Origin: Bacteroidaceae bacterium
GTDB taxonomy: Bacteria; Bacteroidota; Bacteroidia; Bacteroidales; Bacteroidaceae
Length of the DNA: 64,000 nucleotides
NCBI GenBank assembly: GCA_017560125.1
Contig: JAFYOS010000016.1
Coordinates: 1-64,000 of the forward strand
Direction: 5' to 3'
Numbering within the stretch: position 1 is the stretch's first letter; every line of letters begins with the position of its first letter. The notes beneath the pieces were generated by a model, which was not told where the DNA came from, did not search any database, and saw nothing but the letters and a program-made list of their open reading frames with translations. Shown here one piece after another: positions 1 through 9,638 of the stretch. The position numbers were made by a program, and so were the translations under genes.

Positions 1-2968
1 CGATGGCAAGATACTGACCATTGCCAAGGATTCGCTGCGCGAGGGTGTGAACCGCGCCATCGTCTTTGTCGACGACAGCCTCCCGCTTGCCGAACGCCAA
101 TTCTTTGTGATGCACGAAACCATCCAACTCGGCGACCGCGAAACGGCCAAGCTAAAAATCACCGCCAAAGGCGAGCCCTTGCACAAGCTAGCACTTAAGC
201 CTCACGAGAAATTCAGTGTGACCATCGAGCGCGAGGATGGCAAGCCCATCGAGGATAACGCCGAGCTGTCGCTCTCCATCAGCGATGCCGCAGGCCGTCA
301 GCAAACCTCCTACACGCACAACATGTACAGCTACCTGCTGCTTGGTTCCGAACTGAAGGGCTACATCCCCGATGCGGCACGCTACTTCGACCCGGCCAAC
401 AAGAGCCGCGCCGAAGAACTCGACCTGCTGATGCTCACCAACGGCTGGACATCGTACGACTGGAGCAAGCTTGCACGAAAGGATGTGAAGCTCGACCAGC
501 CTATGGAAAAGGGTATCACCATCAAGGGCACATTCTATAAAAAAGAGAAAAACAAGAAAATCGGAGAGCTTGGTCGCTTCACCCTTCTCCCCATGAAGAA
601 CCTTGGCATGAAATTCGAAATCTGCTACATGGACAGTACCATCAGCAACTACGAATTTGCATCGGACAACAAGGGTTCGTTCCAGTTGCAGACCGAAGAT
701 TTCTATGGCAAGAAAATAGCAGCGCTCACTCCACTGTTGGAGTCCGACCAGATAATCGATACCATCTATTCCTATGCCCTCGACCGCTACTATTCGCCTG
801 AATTCCGTCTGTACGACTACTGGGAGCGCCACATAGGCATGCCGCTCACCGCCAAAGAAAAACGCGAGCAGGAGGCCAAGGCCATTAAAATGCGCCCCTT
901 CGAATATATGCTATCATCGGTAGAGGTATCAGCGGCCAAGGATTTTGAGCGTTACAGCCGCCCGCCCCACAGCGAAATGCGCTTCGACTACCTGGACGAG
1001 TGGGAATATGCACAGGATGTGACCTTCCTGAAAATATCCAAGGATTTCGATGAAACTAGTAGCGAGATGGCCGACCTTCACATGGAGCGCATGAACGAAG
1101 CGGCCAACGAGGAGGAGGCGCTGATGTACTTGGATGACTATACAGCCAAAACGGGACTGAGCACCATCACCTCGGCAACGGGACCATACTATCCCGATAA
1201 CACTGTGCCCTATGTAAAATATTTGGGCAACACCAGATACTGGTCGCCACAAAGAATAGAAAAGACCATGAGCGGTGGAGGTGTGACAAATCGTGACCCC
1301 AACGACCTTGTAATACCTTATCAGATATTCCCCAACGCCTATACCGCTGCCGACGTTGTGCGCAGTGCCATCAAGCGCCACAATTACAACTGGGCCTATT
1401 GGGTGCAATTGATGGTGGTTGCCGGTGCATATAATCCCGATTCGGTGCCTCGTCCCGACAACGACTATCTGAAGGGAAAAGACCCGGTGAAAATGACAAA
1501 TTTCAAGGAATTTGTTATCCGTAGCGATAAAGATACCCGCGACCAGTTCTTTAACTATCAATTGGAGTGGACGCGCAAGGGTCGCTCTATGGATAACAAG
1601 ATGCACTACATGCGATTCTATCTGGGATTTCTGTCACAAATGTATGTGACCAATTCGGAAGGAACCGATGGATTTGTGCCATATAATTTTTATCGTCAGA
1701 TTGTGGACGGAATGCATTTGGGACGTTCGGAACCCTTGCATCCCAATTATGTAGCCTGCATGATACCTTACACCGCCGAAGATGAGCAGAAGGGTATTGT
1801 TCCCGACCTGCACACGGGCAGTTCGAAGCGCTACACCTCGGTGCAGGGCTACAGCGAGAGCAAGCAGTTCTATTCGCCCGACTACAAGGGGCAGCAACCC
1901 ACAGAAAAGGACTTCCGTCGCACGTTAATATGGGTACCATCGGCCAAGGCAAACTGCGGTAAGGCCACCATAGAGCTGTGCAACAGCAGCGTGGCCAAGG
2001 AGATCAGCGTAAACGCCGAGGGTTGCGGTGGTGGAACAATATATGGCAGCGACCTTAGCATCGTTACACGCACACTGAACGATGAGCAACGAGCTGCAGC
2101 CGAGCAGAACGTAACCACCACGCTGCGCAACAACCCCGCCATGCTTGCCTATTGCATAAAACTGATAGGCGACGGCCAAAAGCTCTACAAGGAGCAGGAA
2201 TATAAAGCGGCATTCGACCGTTTTAACGAAGCCGCTGCTATGGGTGAGCCTACCGCAATGTTCTACACCGGTGTATGCTATGCCAACGGCAATGGCGTGG
2301 ATAAAAACCCCCAGAAGGCCTTCCGCATGTTCCGAAGCGCAGCCAATGGCAAGAATATTGCAGCCATGCACAACCTTGCCAACTGCTACATGCAGGGCGT
2401 CGGCACAACCGCGAATAATAGCCTTGCCCTAAAATGGTACACCGCAGCAGCCGACAGCGGCTATTTGCGCTCCATGAGCATGCTTGCAAAGAGCTACGAA
2501 GAGGGAATACTGTCTGAGAAATCACCTGAAAAGGCTATTGAGTGGTACAAGCTCGCCGCAGAAAAGGAGGAACCTTATGCCATTTATAAGGTTGCCCGCC
2601 TACACGAGCACGAAGATTCCGTAGCAGGCAAAAAGGGCAAGGTATTGCGCAGTTCACAGGCCATCACGCTGTTTACCCGCGCCGCCAAGCTGCGCAACGT
2701 GCAGGCACAGATGAAGCTTGCCGAGCTATACGGCAACGGCCGCTATGTGAAGAAAAACAAGAAGCAACGCTTCGAATGGCTTCATCATGCAGCCAACAAC
2801 GGCGTGATGGAGGCGCAGGAACAGGTTGCCGAGTGCTTCGAAAAGGGACGTGGCGTTGAAAAGAACCATCCCAAGGCTTACCAATGGTACAAGAAGGCTG
2901 CGGCACAGGGCAGCGAGCTTGGCAAGGTGAAGGCCAAGGAATTTGAGCTGTTCAAATTTTATAAATAG
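1..2968 (+). CDS. MG2-like surface protein with C-terminal Sel1 repeats (5' end cut by window edge)
   Basis: The frame is open to the first base of the window (codons from position 2), so the apparent GTG at 47 is an internal Val and the true start lies upstream. The first ~650 visible residues resemble the macroglobulin/MG2-like large envelope proteins of Bacteroidetes, including the typical stretch YLLLGSELKGYI followed by LDLLMLTNGWTSYDW. From about residue 700 (counted from position 47) to the end there are six or seven Sel1/TPR-like repeats of ~36 residues (pattern A..G...A...L...Y..G.GV..N...A..WY..AA). Sel1 solenoids bind proteins. The fusion suggests a surface or periplasmic scaffold, but the substrate is unknown. 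The missing N-terminus probably carries the export signal. Family assignment is by resemblance only. Confidence 0.72.
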   Translation, partial: DGKILTIAKDSLREGVNRAIVFVDDSLPLAERQFFVMHETIQLGDRETAKLKITAKGEPLHKLALKPHEKFSVTIEREDGKPIEDNAELSLSISDAAGRQQTSYTHNMYSYLLLGSELKGYIPDAARYFDPANKSRAEELDLLMLTNGWTSYDWSKLARKDVKLDQPMEKGITIKGTFYKKEKNKKIGELGRFTLLPMKNLGMKFEICYMDSTISNYEFASDNKGSFQLQTEDFYGKKIAALTPLLESDQIIDTIYSYALDRYYSPEFRLYDYWERHIGMPLTAKEKREQEAKAIKMRPFEYMLSSVEVSAAKDFERYSRPPHSEMRFDYLDEWEYAQDVTFLKISKDFDETSSEMADLHMERMNEAANEEEALMYLDDYTAKTGLSTITSATGPYYPDNTVPYVKYLGNTRYWSPQRIEKTMSGGGVTNRDPNDLVIPYQIFPNAYTAADVVRSAIKRHNYNWAYWVQLMVVAGAYNPDSVPRPDNDYLKGKDPVKMTNFKEFVIRSDKDTRDQFFNYQLEWTRKGRSMDNKMHYMRFYLGFLSQMYVTNSEGTDGFVPYNFYRQIVDGMHLGRSEPLHPNYVACMIPYTAEDEQKGIVPDLHTGSSKRYTSVQGYSESKQFYSPDYKGQQPTEKDFRRTLIWVPSAKANCGKATIELCNSSVAKEISVNAEGCGGGTIYGSDLSIVTRTLNDEQRAAAEQNVTTTLRNNPAMLAYCIKLIGDGQKLYKEQEYKAAFDRFNEAAAMGEPTAMFYTGVCYANGNGVDKNPQKAFRMFRSAANGKNIAAMHNLANCYMQGVGTTANNSLALKWYTAAADSGYLRSMSMLAKSYEEGILSEKSPEKAIEWYKLAAEKEEPYAIYKVARLHEHEDSVAGKKGKVLRSSQAITLFTRAAKLRNVQAQMKLAELYGNGRYVKKNKKQRFEWLHHAANNGVMEAQEQVAECFEKGRGVEKNHPKAYQWYKKAAAQGSELGKVKAKEFELFKFYK

Positions 2969-3159
2969 CGAATAAGACACTTTGTCTGCGGTTGATGATT
3001 ATGTAAAAACCATGTAGCCACCTATCGTAATATATGCTTCGTTACGTAAATGATTGTATTGGCGTTTTTTGTGCCTGTTTAATTGAAGCTTAATTTTTTT
3101 GAAACATTTTTGAAATATTATCATTGTTATTTTGCACTTGATTTCAAGAAGAAAATAAT

Positions 3160-4896
3160 ATGAGTATTTTACAAGTGTTTACACTGTTAGGAGCATTGGG
3201 TATGTTCCTGTACGGAATGAATTTGATGAGCTCGGGATTGCAAAAAGCTGCCGGTGACAGGCTTCGCGGGTTCTTGTCGGCAATGACCTCGAACCCTTTT
3301 AAGGGCGTTATGACCGGAGTGGGCGTCACCTCAATCATACAGTCGTCGTCGGCAACAACGGTGATGGTTGTCAGCTTTGTGAATGCCGGTCTTCTGACGC
3401 TGACACAGGCGATAAGCGTCATCATGGGAGCAAATATAGGTACAACGGTTACTGCATGGATGGTTGCATGGCTGGGCTTCAAGGCCGATATATCTATACT
3501 TGCCGTGCCGTTGATGTTCTTGGGCTTTCTCTTCTCCAATTCGAAGAAGGACAACCGCAGAAATATAGGTGAACTGATAGCCGGCTTCTCTCTTCTGTTC
3601 CTTGGCCTCTCTTTCATGAAGGATTCTGTTCCTGACCTGCGACAGACACCCGAGGTGCTGGAATTTGTATCGGCATGGTCGTCACATGGCTTTGGATCGG
3701 TATTGCTTTTCCTCGCTTTCGGTACTATATTAACCCTTGTGCTGCAATCGTCGTCGGCAACAATGGCCATTACGCTTATCATGCTGAGCATGGGATGGAT
3801 ACCTTTTGCTATGGCGTGTGCTATGGTGCTTGGCGAGAATATTGGTACCACCATCACGGCGAATATAGCTGCTTCGGTCGGTAATACACAGGCCAAGCGT
3901 GCGGCGATGTCCCACACTATATTTAATCTGTTCGGTGTTATATGGGCACTGGTGCTGTTCCGTCCCTTCCTGAGCCTTGTAGGCAGTGTTACTGAAAATT
4001 TGTTCGGACTACCCAATCCTGCAGCCGAGGATTTTGCTGTTGCAGGTTCGTCATCGGCCGAGGGTACAGCGGCATTGTATGGCCTCTCTATGCTGCACAC
4101 CATGTTCAATGTCATTAACACGCTGTTGCTTGTGTGGCTTACAAAGTGGATAGCGAAGGCTGTCACTTGGATTGTTCGTGCTCCCGAAAACCAAGAGAAA
4201 GAGGTGTTCAAGCTCAAATATATTTCGGCCGGACATCTTGCCACACCCGAATTGTCTGTTGAGCAGGCCTTTGAAGAGGTTATACATTTTGCACAGATAT
4301 CTAAGAACGGTGCCGAATATGCCAAGGAGGCTATCAACCAGGCCGATGGAGATGGCTTCGAGGCGCTCAGAGAGAAACTGGTTAAGTACGAAGATATTTC
4401 CGACCGTGTGGAGTATGAAATTGCATCGTTCCTGAATGGTGTATCTGCCGAGGAGGTGAGTGAAAGTACTTCGAACAAGATAAAGGCTGTGTATAAAATT
4501 ATAGGTGAGCTGGAGTCGCTCGGCGATTCGGCTGAAACGATAGGTCGCATATTGTCGAGAAAGAATATACATAAGAAAAGCTTCGATTCGGAGGCAGTGG
4601 CGAACCTTAACGCAATGGCCGATGCGGTGGCTGCTGCCTATGATGTGATGATTGCCAATCTGATGGCTGCTCATAGGGACGAACTCGTGGATATTACCAA
4701 TGCCTACAATGCCGAGGAGCGTATAAATACCTTGCGCAACAATTATCGTGATGCAGTTATCGAGGATATGGATAATGGTAACAAGAATTATCAGACGTCG
4801 GTCTATTATATGGATATAATGAACGCCTATGAGCGTATGGGCGACTTCATGATAAATGTTTCACAGGACCTTGAACGTGGATTTGTTCATAAATGA
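3160..4896 (+). CDS. Na/Pi cotransporter family protein with PhoU-like tail
   Basis: 578 residues. The N-terminal ~340 residues are membrane segments with the two inverted-repeat signatures of the NptA/NPT2 family: QSSSA at 61-65 followed by GANIGTT, and QSSSA at 196-200 followed by GENIGTT. The C-terminal ~230 residues are soluble and helical, like the PhoU-type domain fused to many bacterial members. Expected role: sodium-coupled phosphate (or related anion) transport across the inner membrane. It stands alone on the plus strand, 191 bp after the upstream gene, with a strong hairpin just after its stop. Family assignment is firm; substrate is inferred from the family. Confidence 0.9.
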   Translation: MSILQVFTLLGALGMFLYGMNLMSSGLQKAAGDRLRGFLSAMTSNPFKGVMTGVGVTSIIQSSSATTVMVVSFVNAGLLTLTQAISVIMGANIGTTVTAWMVAWLGFKADISILAVPLMFLGFLFSNSKKDNRRNIGELIAGFSLLFLGLSFMKDSVPDLRQTPEVLEFVSAWSSHGFGSVLLFLAFGTILTLVLQSSSATMAITLIMLSMGWIPFAMACAMVLGENIGTTITANIAASVGNTQAKRAAMSHTIFNLFGVIWALVLFRPFLSLVGSVTENLFGLPNPAAEDFAVAGSSSAEGTAALYGLSMLHTMFNVINTLLLVWLTKWIAKAVTWIVRAPENQEKEVFKLKYISAGHLATPELSVEQAFEEVIHFAQISKNGAEYAKEAINQADGDGFEALREKLVKYEDISDRVEYEIASFLNGVSAEEVSESTSNKIKAVYKIIGELESLGDSAETIGRILSRKNIHKKSFDSEAVANLNAMADAVAAAYDVMIANLMAAHRDELVDITNAYNAEERINTLRNNYRDAVIEDMDNGNKNYQTSVYYMDIMNAYERMGDFMINVSQDLERGFVHK

Positions 4897-4916
4897 TTTC
4901 ACCAATAGATAAACAT

Positions 4917-4946
4917 AGCGCTGGCACCCGCATGGGTGCCAGCGCT
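4917..4946. terminator. Hairpin between convergent genes
   Basis: A perfect 13-bp inverted repeat (arms 4917-4929 and 4934-4946, loop GCAT) lies 20 bp after the Na/Pi transporter stop and 23 bp before the end of the convergent EamA gene. The stem is GC-rich, but neither side has a long T run, so terminator activity is likely but not certain. Confidence 0.65.
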
Positions 4947-4969
4947 GCTTATTGCATGTGTAGTAATAT

Positions 4970-5890
4970 TTATGCCTTGCCCTTGTTGATGATATATATG
5001 CCGGCAGTGGCAAGCACTATTGCGACTATATATTTCAGATGGAATGGCTCGCCCAGATAGAGGCACGAGCTGATGGCGCCCACTGCCGGAATGAGCGAAT
5101 TGTAGATGGCTACTTTGCCCACAGGGTTGCAGCTGAGCAGTTTGTTGTATAGCGCAAAGCCCAATGCGGAAATGCAGATGAGCAGCGCGAGTATTACCAT
5201 TCCTTTGGCGGTGACGATGGGCATGGTGGCGCCGTAGAACAATCCGGCTGCAAGTAGCAGCAGACCACCCAGGGCGAGGCTGTATCCGGTGCCGACAAAT
5301 ATATCTACCCTGCGACTGACACCGCGTGTCATCAGTCCGGCAAATGCCGAGCAGAGGGCGTTGAGGATTATCATGCCGTCGCCCGACATGGTGAAACGGC
5401 CGCTGTCGCCACCGCCCATGTTCAGTGCCAATATGCCGCTAAATCCCACGGCGCAACCTATAATCTTGTTCGTTGTCAGGCGGTCGCTCTTGAAGAAAAG
5501 GCATGCGAGCAGCACCAGTGTGAAGACGCTGAGCGAATTGAGTATGGCTGCGCGTGCACCCTCGCTGTGCGATAGTCCTATGTAGAAGAAGGCGTAGTGC
5601 AGGGTGGTGTTCAGTAGCGAGAATAGCAGCATGTAGCCCCAGTCGCTACTCTTGCTGACGGTGAAACTGCGGCGTGTGGCAAGTGCGATGGCAAGTATTA
5701 TTATGCCTGAAATGGTGAACCTTATTCCGGCAAAGAGCATTTTGCTGCCTGTCATGCTCTGCTCGATGCCAAATTCGGCGAATCCCTCTTTTATCAACGG
5801 ATAGGCCCATCCCCATGCTATGGCTGCCGTCAAGGCAAACAGTGTGACCCATAGGGGACGCTGGAATATGCTTCTGTTTTCTTGTTCCAT
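4970..5890 (-). CDS. EamA/DMT family transporter
   Basis: About 306 residues with some ten hydrophobic segments in two homologous halves, typical of the drug/metabolite transporter superfamily (EamA). Substrate cannot be told; members export amino acids, metabolites or drugs. An in-frame ATG at 5920 would add ten residues, but a perfect TAnnTTTG element (TACCTTTG, complement of 5908-5915) falls on those codons. I therefore prefer the ATG at 5890, whose product begins MEQENRS; 5920 remains possible. It is separated from the upstream MFS gene by an intrinsic terminator, so it is probably its own transcription unit. Confidence 0.85.
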   Translation of the reverse strand: MEQENRSIFQRPLWVTLFALTAAIAWGWAYPLIKEGFAEFGIEQSMTGSKMLFAGIRFTISGIIILAIALATRRSFTVSKSSDWGYMLLFSLLNTTLHYAFFYIGLSHSEGARAAILNSLSVFTLVLLACLFFKSDRLTTNKIIGCAVGFSGILALNMGGGDSGRFTMSGDGMIILNALCSAFAGLMTRGVSRRVDIFVGTGYSLALGGLLLLAAGLFYGATMPIVTAKGMVILALLICISALGFALYNKLLSCNPVGKVAIYNSLIPAVGAISSCLYLGEPFHLKYIVAIVLATAGIYIINKGKA

Positions 5891-5907
5891 GGTTGCTGTT
5901 TTGCTTG

Positions 5908-5915
5908 CAAAGGTA
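5908..5915 (-). promoter_or_regulatory. Putative -7 element for the EamA gene
   Basis: TACCTTTG on the minus strand is a perfect match to the Bacteroidetes -7 consensus TAnnTTTG. I see no clear TTTG -33 partner 19-20 bp upstream. It would place the transcript start near 5902, just before the ATG at 5890. Confidence 0.4.
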
Positions 5916-5960
5916 CTCATATTTTTGTGATGCGCTTTTGCTGTGCGCCCATCTTTTTAT

Positions 5961-6000
5961 AAAAAAACAGACTGCATAGCTTGGTTGCTTGCAGTCTGTT
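5961..6000 (-). terminator. Intrinsic terminator of the S9 peptidase-MFS operon
   Basis: An 11-bp perfect stem (arms 5966-5976 and 5990-6000, 13-nt loop) is followed on the minus strand by a run of seven T (complement of 5961-5967, overlapping the stem foot by two). It lies 25 bp after the MFS stop codon. Confidence 0.85.
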
Positions 6001-6024
6001 CATATGCTTGGAATGGTGGATTGC

Positions 6025-7395
6025 CTACTTCATGTTGCTCTCTTCCAGTCCGTAGTGCTTGGCGGCATCCTCGCGTTTGAGCATCACCGCTATTGCTATT
6101 GCCACAAGGCCGAACAGTGCGAAGATTGTCATGGGCAGGGTGTAGTCGTACGTTGTTCCGGCCGCAGTTTCCACTGTCGAGTATTTCTCTATTATCCAAC
6201 CGATGAGTACGGGCACCATAGAGAGGCCGATATTTTGTATGTAGAATATGATGGCATAGGCCGAGCCCAACTGCTTCATGGGAATAATCTTGGGAACCGA
6301 TGGCCACAGTGCCGACGGCACAAGCGAGAAGGCGATACCCAGCAGTATCATGACGATGATGGCGAACCATCCATAATTGAGGATGGGCAGGGCGAAGAGT
6401 ACATGCACGATGGTCAGCAGGAACGAGCCGATAATCATGAGTGTGGCTCCCTTGCCTATGCGGTCGTACATTGAACCGAATACGGGTGTGAGCAATATTG
6501 TGCCGAAGGGCAGCATTGCGGGAATGAGGCCTGCAAGGTCGGGGGTTACTTCGTATTTATATATCATCAGCTTGGTGGCGAACTTCAGGAAGGGGAATAC
6601 ACCTGCATAGAACATCAAACAGAGCAGTGTGATGAGCCAGAAGCCCTTGTTTGTGAATATGAGTGTGAGGTCGCTCAGCTTGAAGCTCTCCTCTTCGTCG
6701 GCTGCTGTTGCTGCTACCGAATTGTCGAGCTTTTTGTCCATGACGCAATATACGAGGTACGAAAGAAGGCCTATGCAGAGCAGTGCCGCACCAATGAGCA
6801 GGGGTGACGATACGCTGTCGAATGCCTTGGCTACGGGCAGACTGCATGCGAGCGCAGCTGCTGTACCTATACGTGCCATTGCTACCTGCAAGCCCATAGC
6901 AAGGGCTAGCTCGTGGCCTGTGAACCACTTGGCAATGATTTTGGTGACGGTTATTCCGGTAATCTCGGCGCCCATGCCGAAGATGGCAAATCCAAGGGCT
7001 GCGAGTGCAACCTGCATGGGGTAGCCGAAGAGCATTGCATCGCCGAAACTGTTGTCGATGGCATACCACTTGAGCATTGCTCCTACAAACATCAGGGCGC
7101 AGCTGATTACTCCGGTGAAGCGTATGCCGCACTTGTCGAGAATGATGCCTCCGAAGAAGAGCATGAGCAGGAATACGTTGATGTATCCGTATGCGCCCGA
7201 GAAGAAGCCATATTCACCGCTGGTCCAGCCAAGGCCGCCCTCGGCTACGCTTTTTGTGAGTATATCCTCGAGCGGTGCCATGATGTCGGTGATGAAGTAA
7301 CCGCACATCATGGTGAACGAAACGATGAGCATCGCACTCCAACGTGCTGCTGCCGAGTCGCTCAGTTTTTTCTGTATGTTCTGTGTTATTGTCAT
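6025..7395 (-). CDS. MFS transporter
   Basis: 456 residues with about twelve membrane segments in two six-helix halves, a central polar loop near residues 215-235 and a conserved-looking loop 8/9 segment (GSMYDRIGKG) typical of the major facilitator superfamily. Inner-membrane secondary transporter; the substrate is not evident, and resemblance to sugar-phosphate/oxalate-formate-type MFS proteins is only general. It starts 18 bp after the S9 peptidase stop, so the two are probably cotranscribed. That pairing would fit import of the peptidase's products, but this is inference. Confidence 0.85.
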   Translation of the reverse strand: MTITQNIQKKLSDSAAARWSAMLIVSFTMMCGYFITDIMAPLEDILTKSVAEGGLGWTSGEYGFFSGAYGYINVFLLMLFFGGIILDKCGIRFTGVISCALMFVGAMLKWYAIDNSFGDAMLFGYPMQVALAALGFAIFGMGAEITGITVTKIIAKWFTGHELALAMGLQVAMARIGTAAALACSLPVAKAFDSVSSPLLIGAALLCIGLLSYLVYCVMDKKLDNSVAATAADEEESFKLSDLTLIFTNKGFWLITLLCLMFYAGVFPFLKFATKLMIYKYEVTPDLAGLIPAMLPFGTILLTPVFGSMYDRIGKGATLMIIGSFLLTIVHVLFALPILNYGWFAIIVMILLGIAFSLVPSALWPSVPKIIPMKQLGSAYAIIFYIQNIGLSMVPVLIGWIIEKYSTVETAAGTTYDYTLPMTIFALFGLVAIAIAVMLKREDAAKHYGLEESNMK

Positions 7396-7413
7396 TTGTT
7401 ATGCTGTTTAGGG

Positions 7414-9549
7414 TTATTTGTTTTCGGGCTTCACCCATTTGTCGAGCCAAGCGAAGAAGGTGCGCTGCCACAGGATGCCGTTCTGGGGGCGAAGTACCCA
7501 GTGGTTCTCGTCGGGGAAGAGCAGCAACTGTGCGGGTACGCCGCGGAGCTTGGCTGCATTGAAGGCTGCCATCGACTGCGATGCAAGGATGCGGTAGTCG
7601 CGCTCGCCGTGTATGAGCAATATGGGGGTGTCCCACTTCTCTACAAAGCGGTGGGGCGAATTGGGATATGTGCGCAGTGTCTTTTCGTTCTTCTCGTAAG
7701 GTGCGCCACCGAGATCCCAATTGGTGAACCATGATTCCTCGGTCTCGTAGTACTGCTGATCCATGTTGAAGAAGCCGTCGTGGGCAATAAAGGCCTTGAA
7801 GCGCTTGTTGTGGTGGCCTGCCATCCACATGGCGGTGTATCCACCGAAGCTTGCGCCTACGCATCCCAAGCGGTTCTCATCTACATAGGGCTCCTTGGCG
7901 AAGTCGTCGATGGCTGCGAAGAGATCCTGCATGCACAGACCGCCGTAGTCGCCGCTGATAGCCTCGTTCCACTCCATGCCGAAGCCGGGAAGACCGCGAC
8001 GGTTGGGGGCGATGACGATGTAGTCGTTGGCTGCCATTATCTGGAAGTTCCAACGGTAGCTCCAGAACTGGCTGACGGGTGACTGGGGACCACCTTGGCA
8101 GAAGAGCAGTGTGGGGTATTTCTTGTTGGGGTCGAACTGAGGGGGATAGATTACCCACGAGAGTATCTGCTTGCCATCGACCGATTTTGTCCAGCGTGCC
8201 TCTACCTTGCCGCGCTGCAACTGGTCGAGGATGTGCTTGTTCTCCTCGGTGAGCTGTGTTATGTTGCCACCTGCTTTGGCATCGAGGGTGTAGATGTCTG
8301 TGGGCTCGCTGATAGACTGGCGTGTAGCGATGAGCTTGTCGCCAAGCAATGCTACCGATGTGTAGTCGTAGTTGCCGTCGGTTATCTTGGTGAGCTTGCC
8401 GTCGAGGTCGATGTTATATATCATTGATGCGCCGTGCCATACACCTGTGAAGTAGAGGCTTTTGCTGTCGGCTGCCCAGCAGTAGCTTTCGACGCTGCTG
8501 TCGAAGGGCTTTTCGCTGATGTAGTTCTGTGTGCCGTCGGCGAGGTTCATTACGCACAGACGGTTCTGGTCGCTCTCGTAGCCGTCGCGCTTCATGCTGA
8601 GCCATGCGATGTGTGTGCCGTCGGGTGAGAAACTGGGGGCTGTGTCGTAGCCGTAGTTCGATGTGGCGGCACTCATCTTGCACAGATTTACCGATGAACC
8701 GTCGGCTGTGTCGTACAGATAGATGTCGGTGTCGGTGCTTATTGAATATTCAACGCCCATTTTCTTTACACAGGCGTATGCAATTTTCTTGGAATCGTTG
8801 CTCCATGCGAGCTGCTCAACGCCACCGAAGGGGCGGTTGGGGCAGTCATACTTTGTGCCTTCGAGGATGTCCTTGCCGCCTGTTATTGCTTTGCCGTCGA
8901 ACTGCGCTACGAAGGGGTGGGGGGCTGTTGTGAGCCACTGGTCCCAGTGCTTGTACATGAGGTCGTCGATGATGACACCCTGTGACAAGGGCAGGTCGGG
9001 GTATATATCGGCTGTGCTCTCCTTGATGGGTATCTGCTGGATGAGAATGACGCTTTTTTCGTCGGGCGAGAAGAGGAAGCCCTCTACATCATTCTCGCAG
9101 TTGCTAAGCTGTTTGCGCTCGCTGCCGTCGGGATTCATTTCCCACACTTGGCTGCTGCCGCTTGCGTTCGACAGGTAGGCGATTTTTGTTCCGCCTTTAA
9201 TCCACACGGCACCGCTTTCGTTGGCGGCTGTCGTTGTGAGAAGGGTCTGGTTGCTGCCATCGGCACCCATTATGTGCAGGGTGTGGTGGCTCTTGTTCTT
9301 CGGCACGCTGTAGTAGCTTACGCCGTACAGCACCTTGCTTGCGTCGGGCGATACGCTCACTGCTCCTATTCGTCCCATTGCCCAAAGTGATTCGGGGGTA
9401 AGACGGCCGTTTTCTACCTTAATCGACGATTTGCCGATTATATCTGCTGTGTCGGTTGCCTGTGTACTGCTTGCTTCGTTGCAGTTGCAACCTGTAATTG
9501 CGGCTCCAGTTATTACCATTGCTGCCATGATTGATTTTATACCTTTCAT
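7414..9549 (-). CDS. S9 family prolyl-oligopeptidase-like peptidase, lipoprotein
   Basis: 711 residues. The N-terminus has a hydrophobic signal ending in a lipobox-like TGC (Cys20/21), then acidic/polar residues, suggesting a signal-peptidase-II lipoprotein in the periplasm or outer membrane. Residues ~60-440 form a WD/beta-propeller of the DPP/acylaminoacyl-peptidase type, with repeated S-P-D-G/E-x motifs. The C-terminal alpha/beta hydrolase carries the triad: Ser567 in GASFGG, Asp651 in GERDYRI, His683 in ENHW. Expected activity: release of di- or oligopeptides in the cell envelope. First gene of a unit with the MFS transporter, with a well-formed promoter upstream. Confidence 0.92.
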   Translation of the reverse strand: MKGIKSIMAAMVITGAAITGCNCNEASSTQATDTADIIGKSSIKVENGRLTPESLWAMGRIGAVSVSPDASKVLYGVSYYSVPKNKSHHTLHIMGADGSNQTLLTTTAANESGAVWIKGGTKIAYLSNASGSSQVWEMNPDGSERKQLSNCENDVEGFLFSPDEKSVILIQQIPIKESTADIYPDLPLSQGVIIDDLMYKHWDQWLTTAPHPFVAQFDGKAITGGKDILEGTKYDCPNRPFGGVEQLAWSNDSKKIAYACVKKMGVEYSISTDTDIYLYDTADGSSVNLCKMSAATSNYGYDTAPSFSPDGTHIAWLSMKRDGYESDQNRLCVMNLADGTQNYISEKPFDSSVESYCWAADSKSLYFTGVWHGASMIYNIDLDGKLTKITDGNYDYTSVALLGDKLIATRQSISEPTDIYTLDAKAGGNITQLTEENKHILDQLQRGKVEARWTKSVDGKQILSWVIYPPQFDPNKKYPTLLFCQGGPQSPVSQFWSYRWNFQIMAANDYIVIAPNRRGLPGFGMEWNEAISGDYGGLCMQDLFAAIDDFAKEPYVDENRLGCVGASFGGYTAMWMAGHHNKRFKAFIAHDGFFNMDQQYYETEESWFTNWDLGGAPYEKNEKTLRTYPNSPHRFVEKWDTPILLIHGERDYRILASQSMAAFNAAKLRGVPAQLLLFPDENHWVLRPQNGILWQRTFFAWLDKWVKPENK

Positions 9550-9580
9550 ATCTTGTAGTATTTTATTTCGCTTTATTATT

Positions 9581-9611
9581 CAAAGATAGTGCATGTGGAA
9601 TGCAATACAAA
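9581..9611 (-). promoter_or_regulatory. Bacteroidetes-type promoter of the S9 peptidase operon
   Basis: On the minus strand, TTTG (complement of 9608-9611), 19 bp, then TATCTTTG (complement of 9581-9588). This matches the -33 TTTG / -7 TAnnTTTG consensus with good spacing, and lies 31 bp before the ATG. An AT-rich 9-bp hairpin (9609-9628) overlaps the -33 box and could also end transcription from prmC. Confidence 0.75.
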
Positions 9612-9638
9612 ACAATTTTAATTGTTTTTGTAACAGGG

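Noticed and set aside
3144-4550. 468-codon open frame on the minus strand inside the Na/Pi transporter gene
   Set aside because: Antisense shadow of a clearly conserved coding sequence; product is Ser/Thr-rich with no family features.
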